In this document: one piece after another, positions 21,808 to 30,772 of the stretch
Layout of the letters: each line of letters starts with the position of its first letter
How positions within the stretch are numbered: position 1 is the first letter of the stretch
Assembly (NCBI GenBank): GCA_002811675.1
Contig: PDIM01010338.1
Coordinates: 15,283 to 79,282, forward strand
Source of the DNA: Ichthyosporea sp. XGB-2017a
Taxonomy: Eukaryota > Opisthokonta > Ichthyosporea
Direction: 5' to 3'
DNA length: 64,000 bases
Made by a program: the position numbers and the translations under genes
The notes under the pieces: model-generated
Seen by the model: only the letters and a program-made list of their open reading frames with translations
Databases searched by the model: none
Told to the model about the DNA's origin: nothing

Positions 21808-22224
21808 TATAACGATTGTGCTCTCTTGACACTATGTTCTCCCTATAAAATGCTTTGCAAAATAATACTCCCTTTACCTTTTTCAGATTCTCCTCAATAC
21901 CTTTATCTCTCTCTCTTCAAATCTAAATCAAACAAAAACAAAAACAAAAAAACAAAAAAATTCAAATGTTTTGGCTCGTATCAAAAAGCCACGCGGAGGG
22001 TTCCATTTTTGTTGTTCTTATCAAAAATTCATTTTTCACGGCTGGGGCCGGGGGGGGCTTCCTTTTATTTTTTTTGTGTTTGTTGATTTTGATTTTGAGG
22101 CGAATGCCTTTTTTTTTTTTTGACTAAGGGGTCAGCATTCAATTGAAAGCGGATTGATTTTGACGAAGAAAGAGGTTCTGCAAGAGTAGATTGAGTAGTA
22201 TAAATAGAGTATAAAGACGAGAAT
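21808..22224. other. Divergent promoter region between ABHD13-like and RPC7 genes
   Basis: No coding sequence recognised. A-rich repeats (AAACAAAAAC type, 21925-21965) and T-runs near 22060 and 22110 flank the region. A TATAAATAGAGTATAAAG motif at about 22199-22216 lies only 10-25 bp before the RPC7 ATG; it could be a core promoter with a very short leader. Confidence 0.45.
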
Positions 22225-23042
22225 ATGGCACCGGGAAGAGGAAGAGGGGGTGGTGGGGGTGGGGCTGGACGGGGTGGGGCTGATGCAATGAGGTAAGTGG
22301 AAAATAAAAGGCCAATCGTTTACTACAACGTACTTTGTGTTTGCTGAAGTGATTAATTAACATGGGGTATATTGCAATATTGCACAGAACTCGAACTGTT
22401 AGCGGTAGTGGCTATTCATTGACAGTATTTCAGGCCCCGCCTCTGTTTCCACCTTTGAGTGTGAAACCATTGCCACTTTCTGAGGAAGCCCTGGGGGAAG
22501 ATCTACTGGTGCACAGAAAAGATATTCTGAAAATGACTAGGCGATCAATGTACTTTATTCCTTGTCAAACACAAAAGAATGATGTAGAGCGGTATAGTGA
22601 TCGTTACAAAGGGGAGGATAGTGGGAATAAACGAAGAATGCTGTTGTGCTACTCTAGCAGTCTTCGGGAAAAATACTTTCCTTCGGAGCTTGTTGCAGCT
22701 GCCGAACAAGGGGGGTATAAGCGAAAGTTATCTTCAAGAAGATTTGAGCCAACTATAAAGCGAAGAAGCACAAATTTTTCGAAAACAAGTGTTATTTCGG
22801 AAAGCACGGAGGATATTCGTCAAAATTTGGAGAAACTGGAGAAGAAAGAAACGACAAAGTCAGCCAACCAAAAGCAAAACCAGAACCAACAAAATGATCC
22901 GGACGATGAAGTGCTCGAGGACGATTATTATGATGAAGAGGAGGTTGAAGAGGGCACCGATTACAACTTATCTTACTTTGATAATGGGGAAGACTTCATA
23001 GGGGAAGATGATGCTTTGGAAGAGGAAGGACCCACATTTTAG
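22225..23042 (+). CDS. RNA polymerase III subunit RPC7 (POLR3G/Rpc31 family), two exons
   Basis: Exons 22225-22292 and 22388-23042 (95-bp intron) give 240 residues, close to the 223 of human RPC7. It is part of the RPC3-RPC6-RPC7 subcomplex used in Pol III initiation. The first exon encodes a Gly/Arg-rich start (MAPGRGRGGG), like the GRGRG start of family members. APPLFPPLSVKPLPLSE follows, equivalent to the conserved PPPLFP segment. The C-terminus is strongly acidic (DDEVLEDDYYDEEEVEEG) and ends NLSYFDNGEDFIGEDD, matching the YxxSYFDDGDDF block of RPC7. The acceptor at 22387 was chosen because it alone keeps phase 2 with the first exon. Small, acidic and fast-evolving, so identity rests mainly on the two ends. 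Confidence 0.87.
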
Positions 23043-23394
23043 GTCCGGCGTGGTGCAACGGGTGGGGTTAACACTGGGATGGGCACTTATATTTTTTTTA
23101 CTACTTCCTCAATTGTTTTATTTTCAAATAGATGAGAAGATACCAAGCTTTATCAATTAAAAAACAGAAAGGAAAACAAGGAACGAAAGAGGGTGAAACA
23201 ATTGTTAACCGAACAAAAGACAATGAATAGTTGTGATTCTTCTCTTCAGTCGAATAAATCTGTACAGAATTTTCTCAAAATCAAGCCTTTTTGTTGTGGG
23301 TTTCCGTTTTTTTTTTGTTTTGTTTTTTTTTTTCCTTACTTACTTTCATCTAGGAGATTGGGCTGCTAATAGTTGTGTCTGTTTGTATAACACT
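23043..23394. other. Convergent 3' region of RPC7 and CFAP96
   Basis: No gene seen. AT-rich sequence with T-runs (about 23308-23335). It probably carries the polyadenylation signals of both convergent genes. Confidence 0.5.
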
Positions 23395-24549
23395 CTACCG
23401 CCCGAATGAGGACACTTTGTAAGCAGTTACCCTCCTAGGGACATTTGCCTGTAATACAGATTTGGTAGGCGCACTTTTGGGCCCTCCATTCATTAGAAAA
23501 ACCTTTGTCTTCCCCTTGGCCTTTGGGGGAGCTTTCTTGGGAGGTCCATCGCTGCTGTGTGTTGGGTAGGGATTAAGCCCTCCATTCAGTCCCTTTAAAA
23601 AGAAAAAGGGGAATTGGAATGAGATATTAATGACCATACTTTATAAAGACTGTTGCCTAAAAGAAAACTTGAACAATACTTACTGATTTCGCAGGATGAC
23701 TTGGTCTAAATGGCTGCTTCTGAAGGGCAGGAGGGGTGGCGGCCTCTCTTTTTGGGGGAGGAAGTGGTTTAGTGTTTGTGTAAACATTTGGAGAGAAAAG
23801 GCCAGCGCCTCCTGAGCTTGGAATGAAGGCTTTCCCAATCATTTTTGCTTTGTGCCTCTTCATTTCTTCCTATAGAAACAACACACACACAGTTAGCAGT
23901 CTTGTAGCAAATGGCATGAATGGTAAAAATTGTGTTTTAATTTACCTTTGTTAATGTTTGGGCAGCATTGTAAGGCTCTGAAGAATACACAGGGTCTTCC
24001 CCAATACCCAAATGAGCATACCCAAAGCCCGATCCCTTTTTGATCGGACTGACAAGAAAATTTTTGCCTGGGGGCTTGTATACTGGCCTTCTTGAAATGA
24101 CAGACATTGCTTGTATGGGTCCCGAAAAGGTACCAAAATGATCTCCTTTTCCACTCGGTTTTGGGGGCACGCCTAGAAAGATATAAATAAACCACAAATA
24201 TTAATGCCATTGCCAGAAGGCGCCTCTTTCATTTACTTCAAATAGACTTACCCGAAGGTCTGAAAGGAGTTTTTACTATTTGAAGTTTCATAGCATCGAC
24301 CCTCTTTCTTCGCGCTGAAGCCACAGGATCACTATACCCCTCGCCTTGAAAGACCCGGGCAAACTGTTTGTCCAAATAGACATCCGGTGTATCATGTCCC
24401 TTTTTTGTGCAGCCCGTTACCAATTGCTTCCCCTTAAAATGAGCTTCTACAAAAGGCTTGTAATTTGGATTAGTGTATTTGTCATTGCTTATGTACCCCG
24501 GCTGACTAAATACCCCCAAAGTCTCTAGGTCGCTCTTTGGAGCCGACAT
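23395..24549 (-). CDS. CFAP96: Cilia- and flagella-associated protein 96 (C4orf47/UPF0602 family), four exons
   Basis: Exons 24549-24252, 24172-23946, 23869-23684 and 23592-23395 give 302 residues, nearly the 309 of the human protein. Collinear matches to the family as I recall it: DLETLGVFSQPGYIS at the start; KPFVEAHFKGKQLVTG; VFQGEGYSDPV; FRPSG-VPPKPSGKGDHFGTF across the first splice; YKPPGKNFLVSPIKKGSGFG; GEDPVYSSEPYNAA; KAFIPSSGG; and a final block with GGLNPYPTHSSDGPPKK. All introns are 76-91 bp and all phases agree. The human protein is described as a ciliary or basal-body component; the molecular role is unclear. Together with the axonemal dynein it shows the organism is ciliated. Unlike most genes here it is split into four exons. 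Confidence 0.92.
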
Positions 24550-25091
24550 AATTAAAAAGACAGCGGACTTGGAAGCTTTTTTCTAAAGAAAACAAAATCT
24601 CCAATCGGAAAAGAAGGATAATCCAAAAAAACACATAAAAAAGTAATCCCAAATTCTCAAAATCTTAATCCTACTCACTGCAATTGCTAGTTTACATTAG
24701 CAAAATGTAACAGGCACAAGTATATGAATACAGTACCTGTTAGTATAACAAACGTAAACAAACTTCTGGCACACCTTCCTCTTTTGGAAGAGGCGCTTCA
24801 TCCTCCGATCCACCACGGCTTTTTTGGCCAATATTCCCTTTTGGGTATTTAATGGCCTTGCTTTCGGTTTTTCATTACAATACATATTTTATTTGTTTGG
24901 TGTTCTGTGCATGTTGCTCTTTTCCCCCATGCAGCATTGTCCAAACGAATTAGCTGAACAAACTAGGTGAGTGTGTTTTTCTGTGTTTTTCTGTCTTTTT
25001 GTTTTCAAATTTCAAGTAAACATGTGATTGATAAATAGAAAAGGGCATATAATATGTCAGGTTTCGGTTTGTTCCAAGAGGTAAGCAGCTC
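24550..25091. other. Intergenic region between CFAP96 and the TIMP/Kazal gene
   Basis: No certain gene. A minus-strand frame at 24885-24697 starts with ATG and encodes 62 residues with a basic start (MYCNEKPKARPLNTQKG). It has no recognised homologue and may be 5' UTR of CFAP96, a small protein or chance. Both flanking genes read leftwards, so this should hold the CFAP96 promoter and the 3' end of the TIMP/Kazal gene. Confidence 0.4.
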
Positions 25092-26918
25092 TCAGTTAAC
25101 TGGGCAAGGTGCTTCTTTTGTAACAGGAACACTTTCAGGGTACTCTTCCTTAGCCACGAAAAACAGACTTCGGGTTAAAGAGTGAAAGTTATCACAGATT
25201 TTTTTCATTCCTTCAGAATGTCTGTTCTTACTATGACAAACAGCGATGTTCAAACTAGCGTCGTTTCCATATTCGATTCCATTGTCGCCACAGACTGGCA
25301 TGTAGATTTTTATCATCTCGGTAGGGCAAACTACAACTTTTCGGAGGGCATCAATTAACTCCTCCCTGCATTCCCCAGCATAAGCATATCGGATATCCGA
25401 CTTGCTACATTGCTCAGCCTTCAAAAAACACATATTAGAGTAGGTCTTACCATCTGAACCACACACGGGGGCATACTGCTCGGTGCACATAATTTCATTG
25501 CATTTCTTCACACACTCCCCTTTGTGTTTTACCGTTAGCTTTCGGTTTAGCTCGCAGGCGGCGCCGCCCATAGCACATTCATTAGGGTAGGTAACGTCGT
25601 TGGACGCACAAATTGGAGCATATATCAACGGGCACGGTCTCAGGCACTTACTAGGAGCGCTCTTAAACTCGTCCTCCCTCTTTCTTTCCTTTTCTTCGCA
25701 CGCAGTATTACTAACCAGTTTCAAATCCCACTTTTGTTGACAAACCGCATTTTCAAACTCGCACTTATTCGAATAAGTTACTCCATTGTCAGCACACACA
25801 GGCCGGTATATCTTAGGACACGGTTTCATCAAGCAACCATCCCCTGGCCCTTTGATACGCCTCGATTTAGCTCCTGGTGAGCGAACACGTCGTTTACGTT
25901 GCTCACACGGGCCATCATGCAAGAGACGCAATGCGCTATCCTTGCGAGCAGCGTTGTCAAAAACACACTTATTTCCATAAGTTTTACCATTTGAGCCACA
26001 CACAGGCCTATAGTCCCTGGTACATGGCTTGTCAGCCTGTATATGCTTTGGTTGGTCGAATTTTGCAAAATAAAAACCAAAAGCTCTCACTAGTCTACGT
26101 AAGCTGTCATGAATGGGAGACAGAAAGTGTCCATACAAGCTTTCTGATTCTTTGGGTTTTGTTTCCGTTGCGGGCACCTTGGGTTTAGGCTCAGTGTGTG
26201 GCAATGGCTCAACTTGCGGCTTTCTTCCAGCCAAGCACTGGTCCCTGTTCATTAAGCATCGATTGGGATACGTTTCACCATTTATGCTCTTGACTTCTTT
26301 AATTTGCGGAGGGCATTCCAAAACCTTAGGGCTACATTGACCCATACAAGCGAAACCATTTGCAGTGGCAAAATAGTCATCATCCTTACCAGGACCGCAT
26401 TTTTCGACAGTAGGCTTCATTTCTGGGCAACTTCCCGAGTTTTTCATTTCCACTATTTCCTCTAACCATTTGCGATCGACTGGCTCAAACAATGACATAC
26501 ATGATGCAACCTCTACTTTCACTGGTTGTGTATTAAGGTTGTTTTTGTCCTCTACCTGCGGAACAACCTTTCCCGATATCATATATTCGTCAGCAAATTT
26601 CAATGAATTCATTTGGCACGAGGTTCCAACCATTCCAGGCACCAATTCGATTCCTTTTGATTTATCCAACTGGTCAGCTCCAGATACAACCTCTTTGATA
26701 TCTTTTTGAAAAATCATGATTCTCTCTGTACCGCAAATATGCTCATTGTTCGCTTCAATAATCTGATACTCACTCTTTTTAGCAATAAATATAACATTAT
26801 CTGCGCATGCAAAAGTCTTAATCTCTCTCCGACAACTGCATCCATTTACTTCCTCATTTGCTAAGCACAAAAGAAGCACTGCACCAACAACAAGCAAACA
26901 AGCAAACTTTGATGCCAT
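25092..26918 (-). CDS. Secreted protein with TIMP/netrin-like (NTR) domain and about five to six Kazal domains
   Basis: 608 residues, single exon. The ATG at 26918 gives a clean signal peptide (MASKFACLLVVGAVLLLCLA). The mature protein begins with a CSC motif followed by AxVIFIAKK-type sequence, then VGTSCQMNSLKFADEYMISG and a further Cys (VASCMSLF), as in TIMP/NTR OB-folds. A Cys-rich linker block follows (about 170-250). Then come five Kazal-type units with the Y.PVC...G.TY.N.C core: YRPVCGSNGKTYGNKC, YRPVCADNGVTYSNKC, YAPICASNDVTYPNEC, YAPVCGSDGKTYSNMC, and a degenerate last one, YMPVCGDNGIEYGND, whose next Cys is missing. A basic segment (RKRRVRSPGAKSRR) between units might be a proprotein cleavage site. 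Likely an extracellular protease inhibitor or matrix protein; target proteases cannot be predicted. Confidence 0.87.
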   Translation of the reverse strand: MASKFACLLVVGAVLLLCLANEEVNGCSCRREIKTFACADNVIFIAKKSEYQIIEANNEHICGTERIMIFQKDIKEVVSGADQLDKSKGIELVPGMVGTSCQMNSLKFADEYMISGKVVPQVEDKNNLNTQPVKVEVASCMSLFEPVDRKWLEEIVEMKNSGSCPEMKPTVEKCGPGKDDDYFATANGFACMGQCSPKVLECPPQIKEVKSINGETYPNRCLMNRDQCLAGRKPQVEPLPHTEPKPKVPATETKPKESESLYGHFLSPIHDSLRRLVRAFGFYFAKFDQPKHIQADKPCTRDYRPVCGSNGKTYGNKCVFDNAARKDSALRLLHDGPCEQRKRRVRSPGAKSRRIKGPGDGCLMKPCPKIYRPVCADNGVTYSNKCEFENAVCQQKWDLKLVSNTACEEKERKREDEFKSAPSKCLRPCPLIYAPICASNDVTYPNECAMGGAACELNRKLTVKHKGECVKKCNEIMCTEQYAPVCGSDGKTYSNMCFLKAEQCSKSDIRYAYAGECREELIDALRKVVVCPTEMIKIYMPVCGDNGIEYGNDASLNIAVCHSKNRHSEGMKKICDNFHSLTRSLFFVAKEEYPESVPVTKEAPCPVN

Positions 26919-27503
26919 TCTTCCAAATTTCAACACAATACAGAATCTTTTTTCTAAAAAAATGCTTCTTAACTATTTCTAAGCGACCTCTACGACGCTG
27001 TTTTTCTTCCTCTACTGACTACTACCCGTGTTCAATATCTATTCAAAACAAAACTCACAAACAAATCTAAACAAGCCCCAAAATTAACATCACACATCAA
27101 CAAAACTTTAAATAAATCACCGAGGTAAATCACACTGTAACAGACGTACTACAGCACACTTTTTTATATATTACACCACAAAAAGAAACTTTTCTCATAA
27201 TGATCCTCATAATAATTATGTAATAGGGAATTCCTGACGAGAGAAAAAGGACTCGGGGGCTCCATTGCCTATAAAACACTCGAATGGGACTGCGACTCTT
27301 ATAAAGAGTGCCCTTCCCACTTCCCAGTTCCCGGCTTAAAATCAATTGTGCCTGCGCGCAATTGTACGTAAATATAAAATAGTAAAATTGTGAGAAGCTA
27401 GAAGTATATCGATGATGAGAGCAGCGGATCAAAGTAACCAAATTAGACGGGAGTCACACAGATGATGCGAATAGGAGATCCGATCAATCAGAGATTACGC
27501 AAT
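26919..27503. other. Region between the TIMP/Kazal gene and the assembly gap
   Basis: No recognised gene. The 5' UTR and promoter of the TIMP/Kazal gene (minus strand) should lie at the left end; TATTTAAAG on the minus strand near 27107-27115 is a possible TATA element. A second TATA-like CTATAAAAC on the plus strand at about 27270-27278 could serve a gene hidden in the gap. The open frames that run into the gap are artefacts. Confidence 0.4.
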
Positions 27504-28201
27504 NNNNNNNNNNNNNNNNNNNNNNNNNNNNNNNNNNNNNNNNNNNNNNNNNNNNNNNNNNNNNNNNNNNNNNNNNNNNNNNNNNNNNNNNNNNNNNNNN
27601 NNNNNNNNNNNNNNNNNNNNNNNNNNNNNNNNNNNNNNNNNNNNNNNNNNNNNNNNNNNNNNNNNNNNNNNNNNNNNNNNNNNNNNNNNNNNNNNNNNNN
27701 NNNNNNNNNNNNNNNNNNNNNNNNNNNNNNNNNNNNNNNNNNNNNNNNNNNNNNNNNNNNNNNNNNNNNNNNNNNNNNNNNNNNNNNNNNNNNNNNNNNN
27801 NNNNNNNNNNNNNNNNNNNNNNNNNNNNNNNNNNNNNNNNNNNNNNNNNNNNNNNNNNNNNNNNNNNNNNNNNNNNNNNNNNNNNNNNNNNNNNNNNNNN
27901 NNNNNNNNNNNNNNNNNNNNNNNNNNNNNNNNNNNNNNNNNNNNNNNNNNNNNNNNNNNNNNNNNNNNNNNNNNNNNNNNNNNNNNNNNNNNNNNNNNNN
28001 NNNNNNNNNNNNNNNNNNNNNNNNNNNNNNNNNNNNNNNNNNNNNNNNNNNNNNNNNNNNNNNNNNNNNNNNNNNNNNNNNNNNNNNNNNNNNNNNNNNN
28101 NNNNNNNNNNNNNNNNNNNNNNNNNNNNNNNNNNNNNNNNNNNNNNNNNNNNNNNNNNNNNNNNNNNNNNNNNNNNNNNNNNNNNNNNNNNNNNNNNNNN
28201 N
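27504..28201. other. Assembly gap (698 N)
   Basis: Run of undetermined bases. It borders an LTR-like inverted repeat copy, so unresolved repeats are the likely cause of the gap. The two open frames spanning it consist of unknown residues and carry no meaning. Confidence 0.98.
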
Positions 28202-28220
28202 ACTATGAGAAATACATAGA

Positions 28221-28385
28221 AATTAGACATATGAAATTATGACATGAAAAACATGAATATTGGGTTATCCTGAGTTTTGCGAGTATATAAGGGCACAACT
28301 GAAGGACACTGAACAGAAGGGATGATCGAAAAACAAATATAAAAATTCAACTTAAAAATCATTTGATTTACTTCGGACTTTTACA
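28221..28385 (+). repeat. LTR-like repeat, left copy
   Basis: About 165 bp, matching the reverse complement of 29461-29625 along its whole length with scattered differences. Contains GAGTATATAAGGGCACAACT and, near its end, CTTAAAAATCATTTGATTTA. Its orientation is the same as the Gag fragment that follows, as expected of a 5' LTR. The outer end may be lost in the gap. Confidence 0.8.
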
Positions 28386-28543
28386 AGCATTTGACAAAAT
28401 AATATTTGTAATTGATATTTATTCCCAGCTAGCAGTGCTTATGAGTAGAAAAATTTGGCCGATTTTTTCAAAAAAAATTTTTGTATGGAAATTGTCCATA
28501 CAAATTAGGGCTTGGGGAAAATAAGCAGAACACTAGTCGTTGA

Positions 28544-28980
28544 ATGAAGCCGGGATTTGAACAAGCCTGCATAGTTGATATACCGGGTATTACTGCCGAT
28601 GAAAAGGTGTCCAGTTTCATTGCTGGATTGCTGCCTAACACTCGACGCCAAATAGAATTCGTTGGCCCAGAGACTTATGAAGAAGCCCAGTTGTTAGCTC
28701 ATCGCTCGGAGCTGTCCTGGTCCAGTACCACTCCCAAGAAGCCTTCACCACCTTCCCACAGGAATCGCCCAACTACCTTGAATCTTCTTAGCGAAGTAGA
28801 TAAGGGGAGACTCTCTGGTTCTCTCTGGTTTACAACAGAAGAAAGAGCGGCTTTCTGATGACGATAAGGAATTTCTTAAGCGTGTTGGAGCTTGCTTTCG
28901 TTGCAGGAAGACGGGACATATCAGCCGTGATTGCACCCCGGAAAACTTCCGAGGGTAGGAACGGACGGGCCACTGTTTCC
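28544..28980 (+). pseudogene. Retrotransposon Gag fragment with CCHC zinc knuckle, frameshifted
   Basis: The first part (28544-28858) encodes a Gag-like segment with FIAGLLPNTRRQIEFVGPET and YEEAQLLAHRSE, a pattern common in Ty3/gypsy capsids. The zinc knuckle CFRCRKTGHISRDC (28893-28934, CX2CX4HX4C) lies in another frame. The break coincides with a tandem duplication of the ten bases CTCTCTGGTT near 28810-28830; a single copy would keep one frame through to the knuckle. The N-terminal part of Gag is missing and the knuckle frame stops shortly after. Recognised as Gag by the knuckle and capsid-like spacing; the exact clade is uncertain. Confidence 0.75.
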
Positions 28981-29030
28981 TACCCGTACCACAGAACGAT
29001 TGGGTGTTACCTTTGGAACACTCGATACCA

Positions 29031-29185
29031 TCGATGCCACAGATGCCAATGAAACCACTGAACCAGATGAAGCCAATGAAGCCAGTGAAGCCAGTGAAGC
29101 CAGTGAAGCCAATGAAGCCAGTGAAGCCATGAAGCCAATGATGTCAGTGATGCCAGTGATGCCAATGATGCCAGTAATGCCAGGA
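29031..29185 (+). repeat. Nine-base minisatellite (GAAGCCAGT/GAAGCCAAT units)
   Basis: Roughly fifteen imperfect copies of a nine-base unit, of the kinds GAAGCCAGT, GAAGCCAAT and GATGCCAGT. In one frame they read Glu-Ala-Ser/Asn repeats; other frames are also open because the unit is a multiple of three. It sits just after the Gag zinc knuckle where the protease region would be expected. Confidence 0.85.
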
Positions 29186-29297
29186 AGGAAGCCAACGAAG
29201 TAATCCAGTGTTGTCAGTTATCTGATATCAATGGTCAAGATGAATTTTTGAGATTTACCTGTCGAGCAGGCGGTGTCCGTGCACCGGCTGTGTACTT

Positions 29298-29415
29298 AGT
29301 GACATAGCAGGCGGAGCCGCGCTGATTCAGGATGGCCGACCTGTCTGTTTTTGGTCACACAAATGGTCTGACACTGAGAAAAGTTACTCCGCTAGAGTGT
29401 TAGTTCTGCCGTCGG
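29298..29415 (+). pseudogene. Possible RNase H fragment of a Ty3-type polymerase
   Basis: One frame encodes SDIAGGAALIQDGRPVCFW followed by SHKWSDTEKSYSA. This resembles the Ty3/gypsy RNase H pattern in which a D/S-A-S start, a GAxLxQ-x-GRP-x-xF core and a TExxYS block follow each other. The normal catalytic Asp environment is altered and no reverse transcriptase lies upstream. Call based on pattern only. Confidence 0.5.
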
Positions 29416-29460
29416 CTGTGGTAAACGACGTAGTTCCTTCCGCTACCAATGTCAAATGTT

Positions 29461-29625
29461 TGTAAAAATCCAAAGTAAATCAAATGATTTTTAAGTTGAA
29501 ATTTTATATTGTTTCTTTGATAATTTTCCATGTTCATGTCCTTCAGTTGTGCCTTTTATATACTCGCAAAACTCAGGATAATTCCACATTCATGATTTTC
29601 ATGTCTTGCGGTAAATCTATTAATT
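29461..29625 (-). repeat. LTR-like repeat, right copy (inverted)
   Basis: Reverse complement of the left copy (28221-28385) over about 165 bp, including GAGTATATAA and CTTAAAAATCATTTGATTTA. It points inward, towards the Gag remnant. Confidence 0.8.
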
Positions 29626-30098
29626 TCGTAATTACTGATTGGTCAGAGCGTCATCCTTGTGACTTTTGCCTAATTCGGGTCTCACTCCCTAAAAACTTCT
29701 CTTGAATCCACGAGCTTTTCACAATTTTTTGATAAAATTTCTTAAGTGGTCGACTTCTGTTACGGCATGAAACAAGTTGCCTCAATAGTGAATAATAGTC
29801 TTGATATCTTGGACAAGCGTAGTAGCCTGGTGGACATCTGGGTCGAAATGTTATTTAGCCTTTCGGTGAAACGTGGCGACATAATTCACATTGCATGCCA
29901 GAAAATAAAATTATGCATAATTTGTTATACAAAAACCTGCTTTGTAAAGGTATGTAAAAGTTTAGGGGTGGATATGGCCAAAAGATTTTTCCGATTATAA
30001 CGGAGCATTGTTCCAACTTAAGTGCGCCAAATTAACATTCATGCGTTTGGGATCTGCACGGTTATCTTCAGGAGCAAAACGTACATGGTTTAGTTTAG
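29626..30098. other. Unassigned sequence in the accessory island
   Basis: No recognised gene. Short open frames on both strands have no family features. Located between the inverted repeat and the minus-strand unknown frame ending at 30099. Confidence 0.4.
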
Positions 30099-30772
30099 CT
30101 ATTTGAGGATTTTATTTATGCCGCCACCCTGATAGTAATCTAAGAATTGAACGTCCAAAATCACGTCGTCCGCTGTCAAAGGATTCAAAGCTGCGTTGGT
30201 GCATATATTTATAATCTGCCCGTACGGTGAGCATCCTTGGGGAAGATTATATTGTCCTATGAAATTTTCATCAAGTTTGACAAATGTGCTATCCTTTTTT
30301 GTGGGATTCAGTTCATACTTTTCGGGTTGCTAACTGGCACTTGCGTTTGCATGTCTGGGTCTAATACATTTCTGTTGCTAATACTTGCCCATTCTTCACA
30401 TTGTAACGTAAACGCTTTTTCTTCCTCTAACCATTTCTGCTCCCTCATTTCTTCCTTCCTTTTCTCCTCCTGCAATAGATATTCTTTCTTCATTTGCTCA
30501 ATCAGTTGCACATCAGGTTCAGATAGGTCAATTTCCAGCGACTTTTCCCATTCTTCCCATTCTAACGCAAGCCTTTCCTCTTTCTTTTTCCGTCTCTTCT
30601 CCCTTATTTCTTCCTTCCTTCTCTCTCGCTCCAATAATGCTGCTTTCCTACACTGCTCAATCAGTCTCTGATGGCTTTGGTTGTCACTATCCTGTTCAAG
30701 TTCTTCTGTTCTAGCCCTCTTTTCCTGATGGACCTGTTCACCCAGCTGATGGCACAATGTCCAGTGCTCCAT
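30099..30772 (-). pseudogene. Unrecognised charged coiled-coil protein with a one-base frame break
   Basis: From ATG 30772 a frame of 154 codons encodes a highly charged, probably helical protein with two imperfect copies of a ~50-residue unit: the first with LIEQCRKAALLERERRKEEI and EWEEWEKSLEIDLSEPD, the second with LIEQMKKEYLLQEEKRKEEM and QCEEWASISNRNVLDPD. It stops at 30308. A second frame, shifted by one base (-1), is open from about 30329 to the stop at 30099 and codes well-formed protein sequence including FIGQYNLPQGCSPYGQIINI and DVQFLDYYQGGG. The overlap of about 20 bases contains short CCC and AAAA runs but no canonical slippery heptamer. A decayed gene, a transposon ORF, an assembly error or true frameshifting are all possible. 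I do not recognise the family. Confidence 0.5.

Larger units (their letters stand above)
28221..29625 (+). mobile_element. Degenerate Ty3/gypsy-type retroelement fragment between inverted LTR-like repeats
   Basis: Two ~165-bp copies of the same sequence flank this block in opposite orientation (28221-28385 forward; 29461-29625 reversed). Each contains GAGTATATAA, a TATA-box core typical of an LTR promoter, and the conserved run ACTTAAAAATCATTTGATTT. Between them are a Gag fragment with a CCHC zinc knuckle, a nine-base minisatellite and a short piece resembling the RNase H region of a Ty3-type polymerase. Protease and most of the reverse transcriptase are missing and there are stops and frame breaks, so the element is dead. 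Autonomous elements have direct, not inverted, LTRs, so rearrangement, a foldback structure or misassembly next to the gap must have occurred. Confidence 0.75.

Noticed and set aside
24697-24885. 62-codon minus-strand frame with ATG, basic N-terminus
   Set aside because: No recognised family and it lies in the probable 5' region of CFAP96; not enough evidence for a separate gene.
27462-28230. Two open frames of ~248 codons spanning the N run
   Set aside because: They consist of unknown residues; the gap creates them.
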